In this document: one piece after another, positions 56,303 through 63,028 of the stretch
Layout of the letters: the number at the start of each line of letters is the position of its first letter
Numbering within the stretch: position 1 is the first letter of the stretch
Assembly: GCF_003417065.2 (NCBI RefSeq)
Contig: NZ_QVLT01000008.1
Location: 62,001 to 126,000 of the forward strand
Origin: Hymenobacter lapidiphilus
GTDB lineage: Bacteria; Bacteroidota; Bacteroidia; Cytophagales; Hymenobacteraceae
DNA: 64,000 bases
Direction: 5' to 3'
Position numbers and translations under genes: made by a program
Notes under the pieces: generated by a model
The model's input: the letters and a program-made list of their open reading frames with translations, nothing else
Database searches by the model: none
Told to the model about the DNA's origin: nothing

Positions 56303-56464
56303 ATGATGTACTACACCAACGAGAGACACGCCCTAGTCTGTCATGTACAGACCTACACCTACCTAGTCAAAGGCCGCAAGTACATGGGTACAGCCTCAAT
56401 CATGGGTTGGCTAACAGTAGCGGGTATATGCAAGGGCATGAATGGCCAGTATCTGATGAATTGA
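56303..56464 (+). CDS. Possible small protein (53 residues)
   Basis: ATG 56303 opens 53 codons to TGA 56462-56464: MMYYTNERHALVCHVQTYTY followed by KGRKYMGTASIMGWLTVAGI. It fills most of the gap after the Rep-like gene and overlaps the start of the next frame in another register. Plausible but unsupported by any family. Confidence 0.35.
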   Translation: MMYYTNERHALVCHVQTYTYLVKGRKYMGTASIMGWLTVAGICKGMNGQYLMN

Positions 56465-57309
56465 TTTTGAAGCTCTCCGAAGCTCCAGCATCAAAAATAC
56501 TTCACTCCGAACAACCCGCCAACATGGATAAGCCCCAGGACAAACCCGATAAACTATTGTCCCTCAATAAATTGAGTCAAAAGAGCCGGCAAAAGTTACT
56601 TTTTGATGCCTTCATAGACTATCCTACGGGCTTTGGCTACTCAGACAGGCTACACGATATGGCAATAAGGGCCAACGTGAAGCCCCCTCTCATGTTCCAG
56701 CACGCTCGCAGGCATGGATTCCAGCAACTACTAGAGCAGGTCCTAGAAGAGCAACGCAAAGACGAAGCCTTTGCTCAAGCATTAGACAGCACAAACCCCC
56801 AAAAGGAAGTGCCTTTTAGCTCTCTAGTGAAGCAGGTAAAGAGCCTTAGCGTTCTGCTGCTGGGGACCGCGCAAAAGGTAGTGCAGGCGGCTGCCTATCA
56901 GATTCACTACAACGGCTCACTGATTGCCCGGACGGTATCAGAGGCCGGAAGTTGGGGGCTCCTGAATCCAGAGCAGCTAACCAGAATCGAGGGCTACCAG
57001 ACCAAACTAGCAGCAGCAGCCAAAAGCATAGAGCAGTACCTGAAACCGGGGGCTATTGCTCAACTCTTGGCAACGGTCAACTTTAGCCAACAGATACCGG
57101 ATGACGCTGGAGAGGTCGATTCAGCGGCCTTCACGGTTGCGGCTCTAGCCTTCAAGATGCGAGAGCTAGGGCTAATAGACCCGGCCTTTGCTAATCCAGA
57201 CCGCGCCGTTGCCGGCTACACGTCCCCAGAGGGTTTACCAGAAATAGACGGGTGGCAACCAAAACCAGATAACCCCAGGCCCCAGGGCCCGAACCAACCA
57301 ACAGAATAA
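56407..57309 (+). CDS. Unknown element-1 protein
   Basis: Up to 300 residues. The start is unsure: TTG 56407, ATG 56428 or ATG 56524 (MDKPQDKPDK). The main part is helical: KSRQKLLFDAFIDYPTGFGYSDRLHDMAIRANVKPP resembles a helix-turn-helix-like region, then long helices with VKQVKSLSVLLLGTAQKVVQAAAYQ. The C terminus is Pro-rich and polar. No capsid or nuclease motif. Downstream of rep and in line with it. Confidence 0.6.
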   Translation: MANSSGYMQGHEWPVSDELILKLSEAPASKILHSEQPANMDKPQDKPDKLLSLNKLSQKSRQKLLFDAFIDYPTGFGYSDRLHDMAIRANVKPPLMFQHARRHGFQQLLEQVLEEQRKDEAFAQALDSTNPQKEVPFSSLVKQVKSLSVLLLGTAQKVVQAAAYQIHYNGSLIARTVSEAGSWGLLNPEQLTRIEGYQTKLAAAAKSIEQYLKPGAIAQLLATVNFSQQIPDDAGEVDSAAFTVAALAFKMRELGLIDPAFANPDRAVAGYTSPEGLPEIDGWQPKPDNPRPQGPNQPTE

Positions 57310-57331
57310 TTCACCACTAACCCCCAGCATC

Positions 57332-57711
57332 ATGTTTAACTTTCCAATTGGCAGCGGCACGCCGGCCCTCAAAACATAGGCGAGCCTCAGAGAGACCTCA
57401 AGAAAATAGAGCTAAGCCCCGCACCGTACGGCGTTCTGCTGTCTAGCCTCTTCGCTCAGTTACCCCAGCATTTCGCGTTTCTGGTTGACAAGAACTCCAA
57501 AGTGGCTCAGGATAGCCGGGCCCGTTTGGGCAATACGTACGGTACCCGCTTTACGTGGGAGGAGTTTGTGGAGTACGCCACAACGGAAGTATGGCCGAAC
57601 AAGGGCCCCAAGTTGCGCCACTGCCAAGATTCAGAGGCTTTTCTAGCTGAACTAGGCCGGATAGAGCCCTTTTTCCAAAACGCCCGCCTGGCAACAGGCC
57701 ACAACCGCTAA
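57332..57711 (+). CDS. Small element-1 protein, apparent -1 frameshift
   Basis: ATG 57332 reads MFNFPIGSGTPALKT then TAG (57377). One more A in the AAAA run 57371-57374 would join it to the frame that stops at 57711 (NIGEPQRDLKKIELSP ... FTWEEFVEYATTEVWPNKGP), giving about 127 residues. Without it translation could start at GTG 57502. The run of A makes a missing base or slippage plausible. Function unknown. Confidence 0.5.
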
Positions 57712-57715
57712 GGCT

Positions 57716-57883
57716 ATGCAGCAGCACCCCAGGCCCCAGCAACAGGCCACGCTATTCAAGGCTAGCTTCCCAACAACTAGCCCGCCGTTGGTAGATAGAA
57801 TTTACCCCGTTCTGCTGTTCGTTGGGCCGGAAGCCTCAAAGTGTCGGCTCCCTGCCCTTGCCCGATTAGTTCACCTTAGCTAG
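57716..57883 (+). CDS. Possible small protein (55 residues)
   Basis: ATG 57716 to TAG 57881-57883. MQQHPRPQQQATLFKASFPT then RIYPVLLFVGPEASKCRLP. Five bases after the previous stop and eight before the next ATG, a spacing typical of a real packed gene. No family recognised. Confidence 0.45.
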   Translation: MQQHPRPQQQATLFKASFPTTSPPLVDRIYPVLLFVGPEASKCRLPALARLVHLS

Positions 57884-57890
57884 CTAGACT

Positions 57891-58322
57891 ATGCCACGCG
57901 CCACCAACCAGTTCAACCCCTCAGAGCTTCGCTTGCTAGCGGTGGCGCTGAATAGCTCTAGGCAGCTACACTACACAGACGCCCAAAGGCAGATGTTACC
58001 CAACGTGGCCCGCAAGCTGTCAGACTTACTCTGCGAGGCTTCGGGGGCACCGTCGTACACAGATGCCGAGCACACCAGCAGCACGGCCCCAGCGCCGGCC
58101 CCGAAGCAAAAGCGGCCCAAAAAGCCCAACCGGCCCAAAGTAGGCTTTAATCTAGGTCCGGGTAGCGAAGGGTACGAACAGCGTCAACAGCTATTCAGGG
58201 AGGCAGACGAAACGCTAGCGGTCCTACGTGGGGAGCTTAGAAAGCCGGCCCCAGACGAACAGCCGCCCCAGGATGACACAGAGACGGGCCCCGAAGATTC
58301 AGACGCCGTAGGAGGGCCTTAA
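57891..58322 (+). CDS. Unknown element-1 protein with TNxxNPxELRxL motif
   Basis: 143 residues. N-terminal TNQFNPSELRLLAVALNSSRQ, a helical segment, then a Lys/Pro-rich basic linker (KQKRPKKPNRPKVG) and an acidic tail. The N-terminal motif is shared with the 78-residue protein at 62778 in element 2 (TNRINPAELRYLRTALAA). Last gene of the element-1 cluster, followed by a terminator. Confidence 0.65.
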   Translation: MPRATNQFNPSELRLLAVALNSSRQLHYTDAQRQMLPNVARKLSDLLCEASGAPSYTDAEHTSSTAPAPAPKQKRPKKPNRPKVGFNLGPGSEGYEQRQQLFREADETLAVLRGELRKPAPDEQPPQDDTETGPEDSDAVGGP

Positions 58323-58444
58323 AACGCTTTTCACTTTCTGGCCTCTCAGAGCGTCCCCAGGAGCATCCGATACCAACCAGCCCCTAGATTCTGGTTATCT
58401 TTGGAGTAGGGGAGGGTTTCGGTTCCCAACCTTGTAAAAGCCTT

Positions 58445-58479
58445 AAAAGCCCGTTGTCTCGATGACAACGGGCTTTTTT
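58445..58479 (+). terminator. Terminator of the element-1 cluster
   Basis: AAAAGCCCGTTGTC and GACAACGGGCTTTT are perfect arms around a five-base loop, followed by TT. Confidence 0.88.
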
Positions 58480-58515
58480 GTGTCTCCAGTACGAAAGGGG
58501 AAAATTTATTTAGTT

Positions 58516-58534
58516 GGCCCCGATACCGGCCCCG
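58516..58534. repeat. 19-bp subterminal repeat, right copy
   Basis: GGCCCCGATACCGGCCCCG, a perfect direct copy of 53268-53286. Confidence 0.75.
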
Positions 58535-58540
58535 GTAAAG

Positions 58541-58573
58541 AAAAAACCCTTGTAAGTATCTGACTTACAAGGG
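58541..58573 (-). terminator. Terminator-like hairpin beside the middle attachment repeat
   Basis: CCCTTGTAAGT and ACTTACAAGGG pair around a five-base loop; reading leftwards a run of T follows. It could replace the terminator of the target tRNA after insertion of element 1. Confidence 0.65.
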
Positions 58574-58588
58574 CTTCTGTTTTAAATG

Positions 58589-58601
58589 GTGGTCGCGCTA
58601 G
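58589..58601. repeat. Attachment repeat between elements 1 and 2
   Basis: GTGGTCGCGCTAG, identical to 53136-53148. It is the right end of element 1 and the left end of element 2. The bases to its right do not form a tRNA T-arm. Confidence 0.7.
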
Positions 58602-58697
58602 AAGCCGCACGCTCCGGTAAGCCGTGGCAAGCCCCGGTACAATACGGTAAACCGTGATAGATAGGGCCGTTTATACCTGACCTGCCTTTACCATACT
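58602..58697. repeat. Repeated words before integrase 2
   Basis: CCGGTAAGCCGTGG (58615) and ACGGTAAACCGTGA (58645) are near copies, and a related GCGGTAAAGTATGG lies in inverted orientation. Possible recombinase arm sites. Confidence 0.4.
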
Positions 58698-60065
58698 TTA
58701 CCGCTCGTTGCCATCGTTTGCCAGGTCTCGTCGCACACCAGCGGCCTCTGTGTGTGAAGCCCGCAGCTTATCAAATGCCGAGAGCGTGGCCACGTGCCGC
58801 TTGGCTTCCCGGCTCTTGGCGTAGCGGCGGGTGGTGTTAATGCCGGAGTGGCCCAGACTATTCTGCACCTGGCCCAGATCCGCGTCGCCGTCGAGCAGCA
58901 AGGTAGCAAAGGTGTGCCGGGCCAGATGACAGGTGATGAACTGCCAGATGGGGCCGCGCCGCTCGATGCGGTGGGGCCCGCGCTGGCGCACCTGCAGGAT
59001 GGGCCTATCGAGTCCGGAGAGTTCGGCCGCCTGCTTGATGTACTCGTTCATTTTCTGATTGGAGAACACGGGCAGCCGGCCGGCATACCGTTCCCAGATT
59101 TCGACCGCTACCGGGTCCATGGCCACGCGCACCTTCGTTTTCTTGCGGCGGCCCTTGATCTGCACATACTCCAGAATGTGGCTGCCCAGCTCAACTACTA
59201 CGTCCGAAGGCTGCAGCGCTTTCAGGTTGCCGTAGCGGGGCCCGGTAAAGCAGTTGAACACGAACACGTCGCGCGCCTGGCTCAGGTGGCCGGGTGGGAG
59301 TGGGGTTTCGTAGAGGCTCACTACCTCCTCAAATAGGAGCGGCTCAATTTCCACCTCGTAGGTGTACTCATCGGTGAGCCAGGCGAAGGGCAGACCCGCG
59401 AACTTGAGCAGCTGCCGGGTGGCGCCCACGTAGCGGCCGACGCTGTTGGATTCCAGCCCCAGCCCGCCCGACCGGTTGGGCGCATCCTCAATCAGGTACT
59501 CGCACCACTTCTCCACCAGGTCGGAGCGGCGGGTTGTGGGGTCGGGTAGAATGTCCTGTAGCGTCGTGCCGGGCCGGAACAGCTCCCAGTGCATGGCCAC
59601 GGGGTCTACTTTGCGCAGCGTGTTGCTGGCATACTTGGAACGATAGAAGGCTTTCCACTCGGCCGCTACCTGCTCGATGCGCTGCTGGGGTAGGGCTAAC
59701 GGTGCTGCTGGCTCACTAATAGGAGTGGGGGCGTCGGCTGTCAGGTTGAGCTGCTCCAGTAGGGCGGCCCGCATCTGCTCGGGGCTCACGCGTTGGCGCT
59801 GCTCCTCGGCCGTCTCCAGCAGCTTCTCGGCGGCTTTGTGCAGCTTGCCCAGCTTGCGGTTGATGCGCACGCAGCGGCCTTCATCCTGGGTGGAAACGCG
59901 CTGCTTTTTCGTCCAGAACTTTTTGAGCACTGAATCGCGCACGCCCAGGCGTACGGCGGGGCTAGTACCCGGCTCGGCGGCCGGATGGCGGGCCCAGCGC
60001 ACCTCTACGTAAATAGGATGCCGGCCCTCCGTGGCGTTGTTATGGAGGTAGAACCGGATGGTCAT
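58698..60065 (-). CDS. Tyrosine recombinase / integrase of element 2
   Basis: 455 residues. Arm-binding region, SAM-like core-binding domain, then the catalytic domain: TGPRYGNLKAL has the first Arg, HLARHTFATLLLD the H-x-x-R, LGHSGINTTRRYAK the GH and tyrosine. All catalytic residues are present. Oriented outward to the attachment repeat about 100 bases away. Sequence unlike integrase 1, so the two elements are separate acquisitions. The DUF4236 gene ends two bases upstream, so they may be co-transcribed. Confidence 0.92.
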   Translation of the reverse strand: MTIRFYLHNNATEGRHPIYVEVRWARHPAAEPGTSPAVRLGVRDSVLKKFWTKKQRVSTQDEGRCVRINRKLGKLHKAAEKLLETAEEQRQRVSPEQMRAALLEQLNLTADAPTPISEPAAPLALPQQRIEQVAAEWKAFYRSKYASNTLRKVDPVAMHWELFRPGTTLQDILPDPTTRRSDLVEKWCEYLIEDAPNRSGGLGLESNSVGRYVGATRQLLKFAGLPFAWLTDEYTYEVEIEPLLFEEVVSLYETPLPPGHLSQARDVFVFNCFTGPRYGNLKALQPSDVVVELGSHILEYVQIKGRRKKTKVRVAMDPVAVEIWERYAGRLPVFSNQKMNEYIKQAAELSGLDRPILQVRQRGPHRIERRGPIWQFITCHLARHTFATLLLDGDADLGQVQNSLGHSGINTTRRYAKSREAKRHVATLSAFDKLRASHTEAAGVRRDLANDGNER

Positions 60066-60067
60066 GA

Positions 60068-61063
60068 CTATCTGATAACAGCTTTGGTCACGATGCCGGC
60101 ATGAATATGGAAATAACTACCCGTTGTTTTGCTACCATAAACAAGCGTTTCCCGCTCTTTCCCATTTACTGATACCTTCTCAACCTTCGTTGGTTTGCCG
60201 AAGGCGTCGATTACTTGCTCGTGCGACATACCAATTATTATCTGATGAGCAATGAGCTGGCAAGCGGTTGCCTCATCATATTTAGTCTTGATCATATCTA
60301 CGCGCGCCTTCTCTGCATATAATTCGCGGGCTAATCGATTTACCTCCAGCTCTAATACAATAAATCCGTATTTCTCGTCATCAGCCCGCTTCTGCCATGT
60401 AGCCAATTGCTCTTTGCTGATCAACCCCTCCACGTAAAGAGTATAAGCAGGAGCTAACACTTGCTGGATTTCAGATCTTCTTAACTCCTGTTTTTTTGCT
60501 TCGGCTTCTCTCAGCTCAATCCGTTGCCTTTCCAGTTTCTCCTCTTTCTCTCGAATGCCCTGCTCAATAAGCATTTGCAAGGCTTCGGCTTCATCTGCCT
60601 GCTTCTTAATAAATGCTTCGTATTTAGCCTGTTTGGCTTTGCGTCTAGCGCCGCGAACTGCCCACCATATGGCCGTAACTGCGGCCCAGAAGAAAGCACC
60701 CCCTAATAATGACCAATCCGTTTTCGCTGAAATGGAATTTATGAAAGAAGCTAGAGAGACTAATGTGAAAAAGCTAAAGAGGGCGACGCCAAAGCTGTAC
60801 CAGCCCTTATTAGCTGGCTGAGGATCCTGCGGAATAGAGGTGGCTGCATTTGAGTAGTTAGTGTTTCTGCCACTACCACTACCGCCTATTTTACTGCGGC
60901 TCGAAATACCTGTACCAGGAATGCTCGCATTTAAATAAGCGCCTTTCTTTCCTATGTTAACGCTGGCGCCGCGCCCACCAACAGTTGTGCTAAATCCGCT
61001 CTTACTCACATTGAGCTTAACGCCGGGCATTATTTTAAAGCTCTTACGAAATCGGAATGCCAT
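60068..61063 (-). CDS. DUF4236 membrane protein with coiled coil and BamE-like tail
   Basis: 331 residues. DUF4236 at 1-55 (FRFRKSFKIMPGVKLNVSKSG, VNIGKKGAYLNASIPGTGIS), two helices at about 90-110 and 118-136, a charged coiled coil (about 140-200), a short SHOCT-like segment (LYVEGLISKEQLATWQ) and a C-terminal GMSHEQVIDAFGKP like the BamE/SmpA fold. Sits between integrase and repressor in element 2, where temperate phages carry accessory genes. Function unknown; exclusion or defence is a guess. Confidence 0.78.
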   Translation of the reverse strand: MAFRFRKSFKIMPGVKLNVSKSGFSTTVGGRGASVNIGKKGAYLNASIPGTGISSRSKIGGSGSGRNTNYSNAATSIPQDPQPANKGWYSFGVALFSFFTLVSLASFINSISAKTDWSLLGGAFFWAAVTAIWWAVRGARRKAKQAKYEAFIKKQADEAEALQMLIEQGIREKEEKLERQRIELREAEAKKQELRRSEIQQVLAPAYTLYVEGLISKEQLATWQKRADDEKYGFIVLELEVNRLARELYAEKARVDMIKTKYDEATACQLIAHQIIIGMSHEQVIDAFGKPTKVEKVSVNGKERETLVYGSKTTGSYFHIHAGIVTKAVIR

Positions 61064-61096
61064 AGCAATTTTACTTTACATGAGTAATTATTAAAA

Positions 61097-61276
61097 CTAA
61101 CAGCCGCAGCCTTTACCAACAGTCCAAAAGCATTTGCTCGACGCCTGGCAATCAGCTTTATTGTATTTGCTGCAGCCGCATTGGCTACCGCCCTTAGAGC
61201 TGGATGGGGAGGGGTCGCCGCCGCCGCTACAGGCAGCGAAGAATGTTACACACAGGATGAGTAGAGCTTTTTTCAC
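61097..61276 (-). CDS. Small cysteine-rich lipoprotein
   Basis: 59 residues, start GTG 61276 (reverse strand), stop TAG at 61097-61099. Signal peptide VKKALLILCVTFFAAC with lipobox FAAC (C16), a Gly/Ser linker, then six cysteines (33, 35, 43, 49, 57, 59) in a pattern C-x-C ... C ... C ... C-G-C, enough for three disulfides. No family recognised. 33 bases upstream of the DUF4236 gene and probably in the same operon. Too short for usual gene-length cut-offs. Confidence 0.65.
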   Translation of the reverse strand: MKKALLILCVTFFAACSGGGDPSPSSSKGGSQCGCSKYNKADCQASSKCFWTVGKGCGC

Positions 61277-61307
61277 GGGTCTTAGAATATGGGTTGGTGT
61301 AATTGAA

Positions 61308-62039
61308 TTAGCGAATAGGCACGTCGACGCCCCGTATCACGCGCCACATGCCGTGGATGTCGTCGATGATGACTTCCTCAATGCCGCCCTCGGCGTTATC
61401 GGATTCGAGTATCACCTTACCCGTGGCCCGGAGCGTGTTGTGCTTGATGCGCTTGATGACGAAGTGGTGCTGGAACACGACGATGTACACGCCGGGCCGC
61501 GCGTCCTTCCACTGGTCCACGTTGGATAACTCCTCGACCAGCACCTTCATGCCGCTGCGCAGCTGGGGCTCCATCGAGTCGCCGTCGATATCGACGACCA
61601 GCCCTTCCTCGGGGTCGCCAATCATGCGGATGACGGGGAATAGCGGCAAGTCCCGATAGTCGTAATCGTTCATAAAGGATTCAGCGAAAGTGGCCCGCGC
61701 TCCAATTTCCAGGCGACGGTAGTACACCATCTCCTTTTTGTCGAAGTGCGCGGCGAAGCGGGCATTGCTTTTGTCGGACATGAGCGGACCCAGCGGGTGC
61801 TCCTCGGGGGCTACCTGCATGATAGGGGCGGGGTGCTTGCCGGTCTCGATGTATTCGGGGGTGGTTTTGTAGGCAGCGGCAATCTTCTCTAAAACTTTAG
61901 GTCGAATGCGCGCAGCGTCATCCGCTTCATAGCGATGAACCGTTTGCCTGCTTTTATCAATGGCCTTACCCACCTCTTCCAAGGTCATGTCAGCTGCCTC
62001 TCGGAGCTTGGCAAGTCTGATGCCGCGTGAATTAGCCAT
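61308..62039 (-). CDS. XRE/S24 phage-type repressor
   Basis: 243 residues. N-terminal XRE helix-turn-helix (residues 8-62, MTLEEVGKAIDKSRQTVHRYE) and a C-terminal S24 peptidase domain with the catalytic pair S155 (DIDGDSMEP) and K196 (HFVIKRIKH). A clear Ala-Gly cleavage site is not seen, so self-cleavage is uncertain. CI-like: holds the early genes off in the prophage state. It starts a few bases from an operator copy (62046-62062), implying autoregulation. Confidence 0.92.
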   Translation of the reverse strand: MANSRGIRLAKLREAADMTLEEVGKAIDKSRQTVHRYEADDAARIRPKVLEKIAAAYKTTPEYIETGKHPAPIMQVAPEEHPLGPLMSDKSNARFAAHFDKKEMVYYRRLEIGARATFAESFMNDYDYRDLPLFPVIRMIGDPEEGLVVDIDGDSMEPQLRSGMKVLVEELSNVDQWKDARPGVYIVVFQHHFVIKRIKHNTLRATGKVILESDNAEGGIEEVIIDDIHGMWRVIRGVDVPIR

Positions 62040-62045
62040 GTTTCC

Positions 62046-62062
62046 GTGATATTTCGGAACAA
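62046..62062. promoter_or_regulatory. Operator copy O1 at the repressor start
   Basis: Reverse complement reads TTGTTCCGAAATATCAC. Lies next to the repressor's start and near its probable -7 region. One of three 17-base copies with consensus TTGTTCCRWWWWWTCAC. Confidence 0.6.
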
Positions 62063-62081
62063 AGCAACACAGTTTGTAACA

Positions 62082-62101
62082 GTTTGTGAAGGAATTTCAC
62101 A
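62082..62101. promoter_or_regulatory. Palindrome in the switch region
   Basis: TTGTGAAGGAATTTCACAA, arms TTGTGAA/TTCACAA, between the leftward and rightward promoters. Candidate binding site for a second regulator. Confidence 0.4.
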
Positions 62102-62109
62102 ACATATCC

Positions 62110-62139
62110 TTTGTTGTTCCGTTTTATCACGTATATTTG
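62110..62139 (+). promoter_or_regulatory. Rightward early promoter with operator O2
   Basis: TTTG (62110-62113) and TATATTTG (62132-62139) lie 18 bases apart, close to the -33/-7 consensus. Operator copy TTGTTCCGTTTTATCAC (62114-62130) fills the spacer, so bound repressor would block polymerase. Confidence 0.65.
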
Positions 62140-62164
62140 TCATACCCCATCACACTTTACCGCC

Positions 62165-62344
62165 ATGTCAAATACCCAAACCCCCAAATTGCACCCCGTT
62201 CGAGGTGAGGTTGACTCTGCCACGAAGGAGGCTATGCGTGACGAACAAGAGCGTTTACGCAAGGAAACAGGCCGCCGCCCATCCTTGAATGAGGTTGTCG
62301 GGCGGTGGCTTACTGAGAGAGCAGGGCACCTAGCAGAGGCCTAA
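62165..62344 (+). CDS. Small Cro-like or ribbon-helix-helix protein
   Basis: 59 residues from ATG 62165. Basic N terminus, then helices ATKEAMRDEQERLRKETG and SLNEVVGRWLTERAG. The position, divergent from the CI-like repressor, is that of cro; the fold could instead be ribbon-helix-helix. Function inferred only from place and size. Confidence 0.6.
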   Translation: MSNTQTPKLHPVRGEVDSATKEAMRDEQERLRKETGRRPSLNEVVGRWLTERAGHLAEA

Positions 62345-62370
62345 TATTTTTTTGCCCTCTATTTCACGTT

Positions 62371-62387
62371 TTGTTCCATTTATTCAC
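62371..62387 (+). promoter_or_regulatory. Operator copy O3
   Basis: TTGTTCCATTTATTCAC, the third 17-base copy, in the gap before the 62418 gene. Confidence 0.5.
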
Positions 62388-62417
62388 ATCTCATCACTTT
62401 TAACAAAGTCCCCTCCC

Positions 62418-62774
62418 ATGCAAACCACTCCCTCTTCCCACCTTACTGCCTCCGCCGGCGGGGCGGCCGTCAACCAGAACTGGGTGACGATGCTCGAAAT
62501 CAATGCCCGCGCCTCGGCCGAAGCCGAAGTGAGCACCCGCACCTATGTGCAAAGCCCGAAGCAGAGCCAGGAAAAGAAGTATGACGACCGCCTGCACATC
62601 CGGCTGGGCTGTGGCAAGACCAAGGCCTACGAGCTGCTCAAGGCCTATGAGCTGGGCCAGGAGGGCGGGCTGCGCCACCAGCGCATTGGCAATAAGTACA
62701 TCGTCACGGAGCAGGCCGTGCAGGAGTTTTTCGGCGACGCGCCGATGCAGGTGAGCACTTCTAAAGCAGCCTAA
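62418..62774 (+). CDS. Helix-turn-helix DNA-binding protein
   Basis: 118 residues from ATG 62418. A helix-turn-helix with LHIRLGCGKTKAYELLKAY, then GGLRHQRIGNKYIVTEQAVQEFF, an excisionase-like wing and recognition pattern. Likely an early regulator or excision factor. Four-base gap to the next gene. Confidence 0.72.
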   Translation: MQTTPSSHLTASAGGAAVNQNWVTMLEINARASAEAEVSTRTYVQSPKQSQEKKYDDRLHIRLGCGKTKAYELLKAYELGQEGGLRHQRIGNKYIVTEQAVQEFFGDAPMQVSTSKAA

Positions 62775-62777
62775 CTC

Positions 62778-63014
62778 ATGCAGCTCACCACTACCCACAC
62801 CAACCGCATCAACCCGGCCGAGCTGCGCTATCTGCGCACGGCGCTGGCTGCCTGCACCATCGGCTGCCGCTACTCGGCTATGCAGGCCATTGTCGTCTAC
62901 GCGCACCTGCATGACGGGCTGGAACTAACCGATGAGGCAGCCTATCTGACGGCTGAAATGGCCGCTGCCGAAGCCACCAGTAACGCGCTGCACCTGAGCG
63001 CCACCGCCCGCTAA
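62778..63014 (+). CDS. Small protein with TNxxNPxELRxL motif
   Basis: 78 residues. TNRINPAELRYLRTALAAC at residues 8-26 matches the N terminus of the 143-residue protein of element 1 (57891). Helical throughout, two cysteines. Function unknown; shared by both neighbouring elements. Confidence 0.6.
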   Translation: MQLTTTHTNRINPAELRYLRTALAACTIGCRYSAMQAIVVYAHLHDGLELTDEAAYLTAEMAAAEATSNALHLSATAR

Positions 63015-63028
63015 CACCGTCCGCTGCC

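Larger units (their letters stand above)
53136..58601. mobile_element. Integrative element 1 (about 5.45 kb)
   Basis: Bounded by the 13-bp direct repeat. Contents in order, all +: tyrosine recombinase, helix-turn-helix protein, replication-initiator-like protein, a 300-residue unknown, and three or four small genes. Segments near 53.7-54.1 and 54.64-54.86 kb are AT-rich against a GC-rich host, suggesting transfer. No capsid, terminase, relaxase or type IV secretion gene is seen. Each end also has a 19-bp repeat. It resembles a mobile island or phage satellite that replicates with its own initiator. Confidence 0.7.

Noticed and set aside
57371..57376. Programmed -1 frameshift at the A run in the element-1 gene
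   Set aside because: The context is not a canonical slippery heptamer, and three other genes show the same one-base loss; kept only as an alternative.
53136..58601. Element 1 as a filamentous (inovirus-like) prophage
   Set aside because: A gpII-like Rep would fit, but there is no Zot-type ATPase, coat-like small membrane protein or adsorption protein.
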